Origin: Schizophyllum amplum
Lineage: Eukaryota > Basidiomycota > Agaricomycetes > Agaricales > Schizophyllaceae
Direction of reading: 5' to 3'
Assembly: GCA_007026445.1 (NCBI GenBank)
Contig: VDMD01000007.1
Span: 1 to 64,000 of the forward strand
Length of the DNA stretch: 64,000 nucleotides
The notes under the pieces: generated by a model
Seen by the model: only the letters and a program-made list of their open reading frames with translations
The model's database searches: none
What the model was told of the DNA's origin: nothing
In this document: positions 53,966 through 64,000 of the stretch, piece after piece
Numbering within the stretch: the first letter of the stretch is position 1
Layout: every line of letters starts with the position of its first letter
Program-made: the position numbers and the translations under genes

Positions 53966-55396
53966 ATGGAAAACAGTCAAAAAGCGCCACTATCATCGTC
54001 CAAGTATCACCTACCTTATCTCAGTCCATCCGAAGTTCTCTTTCTGTCTGAAAAGCAACGTGGCAAATTCTCCATCCAACAGGAAGAACGGCAGCGGCAG
54101 AATGCTTGCTCTTTTCTTGAAGCGATGGGCGGTCGAATTGGGTTGTATGTATACTTTCCCTTATGACACACAATCCCTACTAACGTTGACTCAGCCCTCG
54201 AAAAACCATAGCCATGGCGCAACTCCTGTACCATCGGTTTCATTTGTTCTTCCCTCTTAAAGACTTCATTTACACCGTAAGCGCTTCGGTTTCGTTTTGC
54301 TACAACTGTAACACACATGCATCGATTAGGACGTTGCGCTTGCTGCACTCTTTGTGTCCACCAAGATGCAGGACACCTTGAAAAAGCCACGCGACCTTCT
54401 TGCTGTCTCGTACGCCGTTCGCTTCCCTGAGCTGGCGGCGAAGACGAAGCATCCTACTGGAGAGATCGACATAGACACCATGGACCCTACGGTATGTATT
54501 GGGACCTAACCCGAATTATGAGAACTGACGAACGCTACGTAGGTAGTTGAGCAAGACCGCCAGAAATTGCTCGCAATCGAACGTTTACTACTGGAGACAA
54601 TCTGCTTCAACTTCACGTCGAGGCTATGTTTCCCTTACGTGATCAAAGTAGCTAAACGACTTTCCGGTAAGTCAACGATCTCGCCGTTTGAGTAGACGAT
54701 AACTGGCGAACCAGCGCCAAAGAAAGTTGCTCAGTTAGCATGGCGATTGGCCGTGGACAGGTGAGAGACACCGCCTATTGACATGATTGTATATCTTGAT
54801 CTACGCGCTATAGTCATCGTACCCTCATCCCGCTTCAGTATCCGCCGCATACGGTGGCCCTCGGCAGTATCTATGTCGCAGCTCTCTTGTCCTCATTCGA
54901 GCAGCCGCATGAGGAGGAGCACCCCGACACTACAAGCAGCCACGACATTGCACAAATGCTACACGAACATGGCGCGTGGGAGGCGTCCTTCCAATGCCAG
55001 GTCGACGATTTGGAAGGTAAAGTATCACCGCCACCGTTCGACCTTCTTCCTCTGAGCATATATACTGCAGCCATCGCCCATGCGTTGATTGATCTTCTCG
55101 GCCAAGGCCTGCAGAACCCGGCGACCAAACCGTCGCCACGTACACCGTCCTCCCCTTCGTCCGCTGTACCCGCCGGACCTGGAAAGCCGATTTCGCGCCA
55201 GCACGACGCGGACCAGCTGCTTCGCCTCAAGATCCAGCTACGCGAGACCGAGCATGAAGCTAGGACACGAAATCCCGTTGGACAGGCAGATCCGACGGCG
55301 GGGCACAGGAGTGACGACATTGCGATGCTAGGGAGGAATGAGGGCACGGTTCGGTTCATGTTTGGTCCGCCAGGAGTCTCCAACAGCGGCTCATAA
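53966..55396 (+). CDS. CTK2: CTDK-I-type cyclin (CTK2-like)
   Basis: Regulatory cyclin of a transcription kinase that phosphorylates the RNA polymerase II C-terminal domain. Seven exons: 53966-54144, 54195-54276, 54330-54491, 54543-54666, 54715-54760, 54814-55016 and 55071-55396, giving 373 residues. The cyclin box runs from ~25 to 170: FLSEKQRGKFSIQQEERQRQ, GRIGFPRKTIAMAQLLYHRF, DVALAALFVSTKMQDTLKK, then the second fold (ICFNFTSRLCFPYVIKVAK; YPPHTVALGSIYVAALL). The C-terminal tail is Pro/Ser-rich. Cyclin K/T-like alternatives cannot be fully excluded. The last intron (55017-55070, 54 nt) has no stop and keeps phase, so retention would add 18 residues to the protein. Confidence 0.85.
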
Positions 55397-55637
55397 CGTC
55401 CTTCGAGTTTCGCCCCCGGCGTCAAGCTACATGCAGAGGGATTTCTTCTTGTTATGGATAGTGGTGATAGTATGTACAATGTAATGTCATTCCTCACTCC
55501 TCGTTTGTTCGAACTGTGTGTATGATTTCCATCTACTTTCTAGTTTACTAATCCATCGAACACAGCTCCACGTGAAGCCGTCCGTGATCCGAACCTTACA
55601 TGTTTTGATTCCACAATTTTCAAGGCCATCCGCGCTC

Positions 55638-58269
55638 TCAATGCGCCGGGCACCCACCACACATCCCATGCCCACACCCCCAGCAGCTCGCCACACCTAC
55701 CCCACACGTCCTCAACACCAACGACACCACGCTCACCACGCCCTCCCGAGCACGAACCCGCTGGCGACGACAATCAGCCAGATGTCGTCCCGCCCTCTTG
55801 CATAGCGCGTGCGGTAGACATGTTCGATCACGCCCCCGATGAGACGCGCAATTGAGAAGGAGGGCGTGTTCAGGAAGCCGATGGCGAAAGCAACGCCTGA
55901 GGGGACCCACTTGGCCCACGGAGCTTGCGAGCGCGCGGCATAGGTCTTGACGGCGGCGACGGCAGCGAAGAAGAGGCCGAAAGCGAGCATGAAGACGCCG
56001 CTCCTCTCGGGTAGTGTCCCATCGCCTGCGCGTGCGAGGGTTAGACGTATGGAAAAACTCGCGTCAAAAGTGGCCACTCACGCAGCAGCCTAGCCAGACT
56101 AAGCCACACGTACGCAGTAGGCGCGGGGAAGGAGGGCCCCGGGATCTCGTACGCGCGCGTGTATAGACTGAACGCGGTCGTCGTCACCAGGATCGACACC
56201 GTCGAGCCGATGAGCTGTCCATAAAATTGAGCTCTCGGAGACGCGCCGCATAGGTGACCGGTCTTCAGATCCTGCATGAGGTCGCCGGCCCTGAAGCAAA
56301 GGTATAAGCTTCCCGATATTTCAAAGCAAAGACTGAGGAAACGCACTGCTGCGCGCCCGCCTCCGCCACACCACCCGCGATGATATTCGCCACAATATTG
56401 CCCGGCTGCACCCAGGCAAACACGAGCTGCGATATCTTGCCGAGGCCGGACACGGGGTTCAGGTCGGTTTCGCCCAGCGCGCGCACTCTGTTGCTGGCCT
56501 CAGCAAAAACATCTTGATCTAACGCGCCAAACACGACTCACCCCAACACGCTCAACAGCCCACCGAGTGCGAACCCAAGCACCGTCGCCCACGGCTTGAT
56601 CCCGTCGTGCCCAAACACCGCCCACACAAGGAGTGTGCCGAATACGACGCTCGCCCCGAGCCCCCAGAGCACCCAGCTGTACGGCACCAGGCGGTCTGGC
56701 GTCTCGGTCTCGGCGGTCTCTTTAGAGCTTACACCTGATTCCGACCTTACGCCTGAGTCTGAGGTGACGCGCGCGTAGATGTCGACGCAGTACTCGTAGA
56801 CGACGGGAAGGAGGGAGACGAGGCTGTCGGTGCACATGATGGCGAGGGAAATCCAGAGGATCCTGAGATGGGTGTTAGTTTATTACACGGAGAGAGCGGA
56901 GGGTGCGTCATTTACCATCCTCTTGCTCCGCTGGTCATGTCGCCCACGGGGCCCGGGGCCCAGCCGTTGTATTTCGATATAGGTGTCAGGATCGCCCAGC
57001 CGACGAACATGCCCTGGAAAACATCAAGCCCCTTCAGGCGTCTGCATATGGGAGGAAGCGACAGACGAACGCACGAGGTTCATGCTGAGGGTCGTAGGGA
57101 AGCCCATGATGATGCCTAGTCCGCGGATCGTCAGCGTCGATGTCTCGCTATAATCATACGGGCATGCGTACCCTGGCCGACATAGGACAAACTTGGCGTG
57201 AAGAACCATAGCCAATTCTTAGCTAGGGAACTGCCAAAGAGCGGTAGAGCGAAGGTGACGGGAAAAAAGTAGCCGAAGAGCTGGACGATTCGAAAGGGCC
57301 AGGACAATCAGTCAAGGAGAGTAATGGCTGGGCCCCAAAAAGCATACCGTTAGTGCGCTCGACGTGAAGAAGCTCCAAATCAGCGTGCGCCAGCCGTCAT
57401 TCTGGACGGTACTTGATACACCATTAAGGGGAGTTTGCTCGTCAGCGTCTTCTTCCTCTTCAATCATCGTGCTATCGGTGACAACCGAGGTCGGCTCCTC
57501 CGCATCGACGTGCTGGTATCCCCTCCGTCTGTGCGGGCCTTCGATGTCTGGCGGGGGCAGCTTGTGGAGGACGGAGATGAGCTGCGCGGTCGCCGTGCCG
57601 GACGGGAAGGCGAGCTTTTCTTCTATAATCTGAGGACAGTTAAGGGTATCCATTGCGTTCATGATAAATCGTCATACCACTTGCTTGCGAATGGGAGGGG
57701 ATAGGAATACACTGCTCGAGGGTTATGGCAGGGATTAGCAAGAGTAGCATGAAGACGCACCCAAAGAAGGCCACAGAGAGGGACCAGGCGATGGCATTCC
57801 ACCAGGATAGATGAATAGGGGGAACGCCGTCGCGCTCTTCGTCCAGAAGTCCGAGGGCAGGCAGTATACCGACGAAGCCCGCCGCGAGGGGCATGGTTCC
57901 GGTCTGGGATACGCGCGTGTGAGGGGGACGCGGGTACGCCGCGTGCATGACACACTGACCGCGACGGCAGTGGTCTGCACCACGATGAGCTCCTGCGCGC
58001 TCAGCGGCACGGGCAGCAAACGCGAGATGAGAAAGCCTATGAGGGCGGACTGCAGGGACATCCTAGAGGGGAGGGGGATTACTAGGATTGCGACCCATGC
58101 AGGGGGAACGACATACATGCTGATCCATCCCGTCTGCAGGCCGAAGTAGAGGTTCGTAAAGCAGAGGAGGCAGCCTATGGCGAGCCCGATGACGACCGCC
58201 TTGGCCGTGAATTCAGGCGAGGCGCGGTCGCCGTGCCTTATGTCCGAGTCGCCGTCCCGCGTTCGCCAT
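55638..58269 (-). CDS. OPT-family oligopeptide/metal-complex transporter (two apparent frameshifts)
   Basis: Polytopic OPT transporter resembling the YSL branch, which moves peptides or metal chelates into cells. Twelve exons: 58269-58117, 58062-57960, 57903-57761, 57711-57678, 57629-57348, 57280-57172, 57115-57075, 57013-56916, 56862-56542, 56487-56347, 56290-56082 and 56026-55638. Marks are FTNLYFGLQTGWISMMSLQS, TTAVATGTMPLAAGFVG, EEKLAFPSGTATAQLISVLH, FFTPSLSYVGQGIIMGFP, GDLMQDLKTGHLCGASPRAQ and the C-terminal GEGVVSVVSL. An acidic cytosolic loop with IEEEEDADEQ lies between helices. Two frame problems occur. Near the start, ATG at 58269 reaches the conserved frame only if one G of the GGG around 58255 is dropped. 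Near 55745 one G is missing before GEGVVS; as read, the protein stops at 55733. Either assembly errors or a decaying gene. Confidence 0.86.
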
Positions 58270-59711
58270 CTGCAGCAGCGTCACGACCGTGTATTACAGC
58301 GTTCAAAAGGGGTTCGTTACTGCGTCCAAATATCGCTGAGGCCCATAGCATGCAGGCAGGGTGGTGGGAGGAAGCAACAAGGTGCTTGCTACCCCGCGCT
58401 TATCGCGAAAGCGCTGACTGAGCGCTTATTCGTACAATGATCGATTGATGAGAGCTGCTCAGCTAACGCCGCGGTCAAAGCACGCGAGCACGGCCCGGTG
58501 CTGACACGGTCACGCGCGCCGGCGCGCGGTTGACGCGTTTGCTTCTTTGCTCTCGCGTCCACCTGCCTCTCGGAGCACCGACGCAACTCTGGATCTTACG
58601 TCAAAGTTTCGACTTAGGAGACTGCTCTGCACTTTACTCGCAAGCTCTGCTTTTCCCTAGGGCTCAAGCTCCCATTCAAGGCGCATATACCCAGGTTCTC
58701 CACCATGCTCCTCCGTCTCCTACACAGCACCCCGACTCCGACTACGCTAGCTTTGAGACTCCTCGCTGTAGCTCTGACTTCTCTGACTACGCGTAAGGCG
58801 CCACGGAGGTCGGACCCTCTTTTTAGACGCTTCGCCAGAGCGCAACTTCCGGAACAAGGCGAACCAGGAACAGCGCCAAATGCGAGCTGATACCTTCGCA
58901 AAGGATATTCTCGAGCTCCTGGCGCTTCTCATCCGTATCACTGCAAGTTTTCTTCGACGGCACCTTTATTCACATTATTACACGCATGCCTTTTCTGGGC
59001 CCGTCCTTCAAAGCTTCACTTCCATGGACCATGACGCGTGTGTACGCTGGCGTGAAGATGCTAGAAAATACGGGCCACTTACACGACATCGATTCAGCAA
59101 GGCGTCAATTCGAACAGTACCCCAGCCAGGGAAGATAACATAGTGATAACGCAACACTCGTCGCCTCCAAATCCGGACAGTCCAGATGCGCATGAAATCT
59201 ACCGCTATAACACTCAAAACTGCCTCGCCCGACCGCCAGTGCAACTGCTTTGCGGCGCATAGGACTGAACTTCTTTCTTTTTCCGTTCGAATTATTTTCA
59301 CCCGCGACCGAACGGCAATGGCGCTAACGAGACCCTCGGTCCCTCACGCGGCGCGCAACCTCGCCTCTGGCGGGGTGATTTGCCTTACACACCTTTCAAA
59401 CCTCTAGATGTCCTTGATGGCTTTGGTCGTCTGCACCAGCCTCCCGTGAGCCCGCCCGCGTTGCGATGGGTGATTTAGAGGCGCATGTCACGTGCCACAC
59501 GTGGCGTCGCCGCCGATCGCCCGAGACCGCCATCCTCGATGTCGACGACGCGGTAGTGCCCCCTTCACATTTCACTCGCGCCTTCCAGACTGCAGGCTTA
59601 TTATTTTTGCACCAATACCCTAGACTTGTCTGAGGGCGACTTGGTCGAACTCTACTTCAACTCTCCAGATCGCATCATCAGCCCGAGTCATCATCCTTGT
59701 TCTCCGCCACC
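58270..59711. promoter_or_regulatory. Divergent intergenic region, OPT gene / MES1
   Basis: 1.4 kb between divergent starts. No gene recognised. Two adjacent E-box-type sites, CACGTG (59489-59494) and the palindrome CCACACGTGG (59495-59504), lie ~210 bp upstream of MES1 and could bind a bHLH factor. The start of MES1 has a good context (CCACCATGG). Confidence 0.45.
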
Positions 59712-62237
59712 ATGGCTCAGAAAACCCAGAAAGTCCGTCAAGCGGACGGGATCTTGCGAGATGTGCCAGACCCAGGACACCCTGCGATGTGCGTCGTCGC
59801 CACAACATCTGGAAGCGCTGCTTAAGCCAAGGGCAGTCTCCCCAAGGACGGCGAGCGGAACGTCCTGATCACCTCCGCTTTGCCGTACTGTAATAATGTT
59901 CCCCATCTTGGTGCGTCGCAAACCAGACACTTGATTATCTCTAATATCTTGCTGGATCTTAGGAAACATCATCGGTAGCACGCTGAGCGCAGATGTGTTC
60001 AGTCGGTGAGTGATTAGATGTATGTGCGTGCTCATCGCTTACGTTCCGCAGGTACAACCGTAAGCGCGAACATTTTCATAGCATGACATGTTATACATCC
60101 CTTCCCCCCAGGCACGCGCAACCGGAGAACCCTCTACGTCTGCGGAACCGACGAGTACGGCACCGCAACAGAAACCCAGGCTCTCAAGGAAGGCATCAGC
60201 CCCAAAGAGCTCTGCGATAAATACCACGCCCTCCACGTCGCCACCTACGAGTGGTTCAACCTGGGCTTCGACTACTTTGGGCGCACGTCCACCCCTTGGC
60301 ACACAACCATCGCGCAGGAGATCTTCGCGAACCTGTACAAGAACGGCTTCCTCGAGAAGCAGGACAAGGAGCAAACGTACTGCGAGGGCTGCCCCAAGTT
60401 CCTCGCCGACCGCTTCGTCGAGGGCACGTGCCCGCACTGCGGCTTCGACGACGCGCGCGGGGACCAGTGCGACGGGTGCAGCCGCACGCTCGACCCCATC
60501 GACCTCATCCGCCCGCGCTGCCTGGTGGACAAGACGCACGTCGTCACACGCAAGATCTCGTCGCATATGTATCTGAAGTTGAACGCGATCCAGCCGAAGA
60601 CGGAGGAGTGGATTAAGGCGGCGTGGAAGAAGGGCAAGTGGTCGCCGAATGCGGTGATCAATAGCGAGGGCGAGATCATCGACCCGCGCTTGAAGAGCGG
60701 GCTCGTGCCCACGGCGATCACGCGCGATTTGACGTGGGGCGTGCCCGTGCCGGTGGTGGACGAGGCGCTGGAGGGCATGAAGGACAAGGTCCTTTGTGAG
60801 TGATTGACTTGAATATCCTGGCATCGTTCTGACGTGTCGTGTGTTAGACGTGTGGTTCGACGCGCCGATCGGGTACCCGTCAATCACAGCCAACTACACT
60901 CCAGAGTGGAAACAGTGGTGGTTCAACCCGGACAATGTTGACCTATACCAATTCATGGGCAAGGACAACGTCTACTTCCATACCGTTTACTTCCCCTCCG
61001 TCGAGCTTGCCGACGGGCGCGACTGGACTATGCTACACCATGTTTCCACCACCGGTACGTAGGCTGTGTCTTCTGCGGATCAGAACTATTCACGAACCTG
61101 TTCTTTCCAGAGTTCTTGAACTACGAGAGCGGGAAGTTCTCGAAGAGCAAGAACCGTGGTGTGTTTGGGCCCGCTGCGAAGGAGACCGGTATTCCAGCAG
61201 ATGTGTGGCGGTACTACCTCCTGTCGACTCGCCCAGAGACGGGCGACGCGATGTTCTCGTGGTCGGACTTTGTGAGTGCTCATCTCCGACTGTACGACAT
61301 CCGGCAAAAAACTGACAGTCTGCGTAGATCGCCGCGAACAACGGTGTCCTCCTGAACAAGTAAGCCTTCACATATTTCGATGCTGGCGGCGCCTCTCTAA
61401 CACGTTCTCAGCTTTGGCAACTTCGTCAACCGTGCCCTCAAATTCGTCACATCCCAGTACGACTCCGTTCTCCCCGATTCCGGCGACGCACCCGGGCCAT
61501 ATAGCGCCAGCGATGTCAACGACCCCGACGCCGGCTTCATCGCCGATGTCAACTCCTTGCTCGCCGAATACACGGCCGCCATGGAAGCCGTTAAGCTCCG
61601 CCTCGGTCTTTCCATCATCATGACCCTCGCCGCGCGCGGCAACGGCTACCTCCAGGCCTCCAAGCTCGGCAAGGCGCTCATGGCCGAAGAGCCCAAGCGT
61701 TGCGCACAAGTCGTCTCGCGCACCGTCAACCTTATCTATGTGCTCTCCGTCATGGTATACCCCTACATGCCCGCGACGTCCGAGCGCATGCTCGCGCAGC
61801 TGAACGCCCCCGCACGTGTGGTGCCCGACACATTCTGCAACGACCTCCTCGCGGGGCACGTGCTGGGCGAGCCGGAGCACCTGTTCAAGCGCATCGAGGA
61901 GAGCCAGGCGGAGGTGTGGCGCGCGCGGTTCGGAGGGAGCGAGGAGGGGAAGGACGCGCAGGCGAAGGAGGAGCCGAAGAGCAAGCGGGCGGCGAAGAAG
62001 GCGCAGAAGGCGGAGAAGCAGGAGAAGGGGGTGAAGACGGCGGTGCCGGCGACGGTGAAGACGCCGGCGATGGAGGCGCTGGAGGAGCGGATTACTGAGC
62101 AGGGGCAGAAGGTGCGGGATTTGAAAGCGGGGCCCAAGACCGCTGAGGCGGAGGCGGAGATCAAGGCGCATGTGGAGGTGCTGAAGGGCCTGAAGGGGGA
62201 GCTGGAGGTTTTGCAGAAGGCGGCGCCTCCTCTTTGA
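59712..62237 (+). CDS. MES1: Cytosolic methionyl-tRNA synthetase
   Basis: Charges tRNA-Met with methionine. Nine exons: 59712-59788, 59837-59910, 59963-60005, 60052-60059, 60112-60795, 60848-61054, 61111-61271, 61328-61359 and 61412-62237, giving 703 residues. The class I HIGH motif is HLGN (49-52) after [33 protein letters not shown] follows, then a four-Cys zinc knuckle region (CEGCPKF...[17 protein letters not shown]). The KMSKS motif appears as KFSKS (373-377). The C-terminal ~130 residues have a Lys/Ala/Glu-rich stretch and a WHEP-like helical segment ([18 protein letters not shown]) for tRNA binding. Exon 4 is only 8 nt (60052-60059) and is needed to join conserved sequence in frame. 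Exon 1 is required because the upstream part of exon 2's frame is closed by a TAA inside intron 1. Confidence 0.97.
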
Positions 62238-62611
62238 AGGGCTATGTAGCGGTAAAAATGAAGATTGTACCTACTTGCTGTAATCAGTGTAGATCTAGCT
62301 GTTGTAAACTACGTGGATTCAACACCACATCATGGTACTTTATTGCCCACAAGGGGTCGGCGTTGCTACACGTGTACGGACTCTCTGCTTTTGACATGCC
62401 CGAGTGCTGGCTTACCATGTTCAGTGCATGACTTCTTCCATGGCAAGTGGCCACTGGCATTTCAGTGTACAGTTACTACAATTTGTCTATGCATTGCTGC
62501 TGAGTACATGGTATGCTCGTGAAGGAAACGCTGCGTTGTCCGCGGTACATATGCTACATGAATATCCTGATCCTGTTCCATCCTCCAGTCTACTGCCGAA
62601 CCGTAGATCTC
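62238..62611. other. Convergent intergenic gap
   Basis: About 374 bp between the stops of MES1 and the glucanase gene. Nothing recognised. Confidence 0.5.
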
Positions 62612-64000
62612 TTAGGAGCAGATATTGGAATACAACCTGTCGTCCGGGTCTGACGGTATCCAGCCGCCCTCCAGTCCTTTTTGGTAGCTCCCTATAGGGT
62701 GCGTGAGCCACGACGACAAGTAAGAAGAGTTAGAGGGCAACAAAAGGGCTCACAATCATCTGAGTTTTCAGCCTGAGGGCATGCATTCAGTACACGCATG
62801 ATAGTGTGGACAAAGCAACTCACCTTCCACGTCCAGTACACCCAGCCGGAAACGCTCTCGCCGACATCGACTTGGACTTCCCAATATCTGCAACAGCGCG
62901 TCAGTCTAGCTCATCACATGCGCACCCTACGCACCTCCGCAGGAAGTCCTTATAGTCATCCGAGAAGTTGTCATAGCTGCCGGTATAATTCGAGCAGGTG
63001 TTGAAGTACTCGCCCGTCCCCTCCGTCGCGTACGAGTTGTCCCAGCGCGCGCCGACGCCGCGGCCGTTAAGCCACTTTGTACAGTCCGTGGGCGCGTTCG
63101 ACCACTCGCCGACAATGGTCCAGATGTTGCTGTTCGCGTAGCTGGTGAGCTCGCTCTTCTTGGTGCAGGCGAACTGAGGGCGGGGGATGTCAGAAAAGGC
63201 GGACGGTGCTAGGAGGCGGCATACTGAGATGTGCTCGTCATTCGACCGCGCCAGCTCGTCGTTGCTGAATATCTGGTACATATGCTAGGTGCGGGTCAGT
63301 AATTCGCGCAAAGAATGAGAAATGGGTTGCGCACGTAGTCCATGATCGTACCCTGCGCATCCGGCGAATTCAGGAACCCATCCCAATACCCTACGCCCAG
63401 GAATGCGTCGCCGATCATGACCTTGACATCGTTGCCCGCTGTCTCCCGCACGATATCATATCCATCCTGGAAGAACCCCCGGATGGCCGACGCCCAGTCG
63501 TCTCCCCGGAACCCTCCGCCCTCATTCAAGAGCTCCAGCACATCGACCATGCCCCCGATGTTCTCCGCCAGGAATCGCACCAGGTCGAGCGTGCGCTGCA
63601 CGTTGTCGTTATTTGCGAACTCGGGGTTGCCGGTGCGCTGGCCGGAGTTGTCGTACCCGTTCTGCGAGCCCGGGGCGCCGTGGACGTCAACGATGACGCG
63701 GACACCGTGTGCGCGGGCCCAGTTGAGCCCTTGGAGAAGGTAGGGCCAGGCGCCGTCGAGGTAAGGGGAGACGGAGGTGCTGTAGTTGGTGTCGGCGGAG
63801 GTCACGGGGACGGACCAGTACCCTAGTGGTATTCTGGACTAGATGAGTGGCCCGTTGAGGGGGTGACGGACGAGACGACACACCGAACGTGAGTCAATCC
63901 AGCGGCTGCGATGTCGATAAAGTCTTGTTCTGTGATCCACTGCGCAAGCATGAGCCAGAGAAGCGGTGCCCAGCGCGCATATATACCGTTGACCAGTGAT
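62612..64000 (-). CDS. Exo-beta-1,3-glucanase, glycoside hydrolase family 5 (3' part)
   Basis: Secreted or wall-bound enzyme that trims beta-1,3-glucan during wall remodelling. Seen here are exons 63939-63884, 63833-63335, 63284-63225, 63173-62935, 62887-62824, 62772-62754 and 62691-62612. An upstream intron seems to run 63993-63940, and the N-terminus (signal peptide, first strands) lies beyond the window. GH5_9-type marks: AAAGLTHVRIPLGYW, HGVRVIVDVHGAPGSQNGYD, acid/base Glu in LELLNEGG, DYHMYQIF, nucleophile Glu in WTIVGEWSNAPTDC, and WVYWTWKAENSDDWSYQ, ending GGWIPSDPDDRLYSNICS. One coding exon is only 19 nt (62754-62772), supported by phase and by the family sequence across it. Confidence 0.93.

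Noticed and set aside
60039..60893. 284-codon minus-strand frame inside MES1
   Set aside because: Antisense shadow over the catalytic exons of methionyl-tRNA synthetase.

Overview
This window looks like nuclear DNA of a basidiomycete, most likely an Agaricomycete. Almost every gene is split by many GT-AG introns of about 46-60 nt, the sequence is GC-rich, F-box/LRR genes are abundant, and the repeat content includes a Ty3/gypsy LTR element. Exon boundaries below were worked out by hand from reading frame, splice sites and family conservation. The phase of every multi-exon model was checked and closes, except where a frameshift is reported.

Layout. 0-5 kb: an F-box/LRR gene, a small chromodomain gene and a gene-poor stretch with short tandem repeats. 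5-15 kb: three solid housekeeping or transport genes, namely coatomer beta (SEC26, minus), an MFS exporter (minus) and cullin-3 (plus). 15-20.5 kb: a gene-poor stretch, a second F-box gene, and two related ~320 bp repeats with Pol III-type boxes. 20.5-26.7 kb: a 5.6 kb LTR retrotransposon with identical LTRs and a 5-bp target duplication, inserted in the last exon of an EthD-domain gene. 27.6-33.3 kb: ESCRT-III VPS24, mitochondrial COQ8 and a dienelactone hydrolase. 34-46 kb: an alpha/beta-hydrolase copy, a single-pass membrane protein of unknown function, a possible HMG-box protein, a pseudogene and its intact paralogue, and two divergent F-box genes. 46-64 kb: tRNA exportin LOS1, an EthD gene, a second alpha/beta-hydrolase copy, a CTDK-type cyclin, an OPT transporter, methionyl-tRNA synthetase and the 3' part of a GH5 exo-beta-1,3-glucanase.

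The conserved genes are unrelated housekeeping functions (vesicle coat, ubiquitin ligation, endosomal sorting, ubiquinone, tRNA export and charging) and do not form one pathway. The unusual layer is local duplication and decay. Three families occur as an intact plus-strand copy at 45-53 kb and a damaged or suspect minus-strand copy at 20-41 kb: EthD (split by the retrotransposon), the alpha/beta-hydrolase (changed splice donor) and a small unknown protein (two nonsense codons). A short GC-rich element recurs downstream of members of this set. The retrotransposon appears non-autonomous: one 1,511-codon ORF keeps Gag and RNase H, but lacks a recognisable protease, RT catalytic core or integrase.

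Other points of interest are several very small exons (6, 8, 15, 19 and 22 nt) needed to keep conserved proteins in frame, and three single-base frameshifts in G/C runs (LOS1 and OPT) that are either assembly errors or real lesions. No tRNA, rRNA or CRISPR array was recognised.
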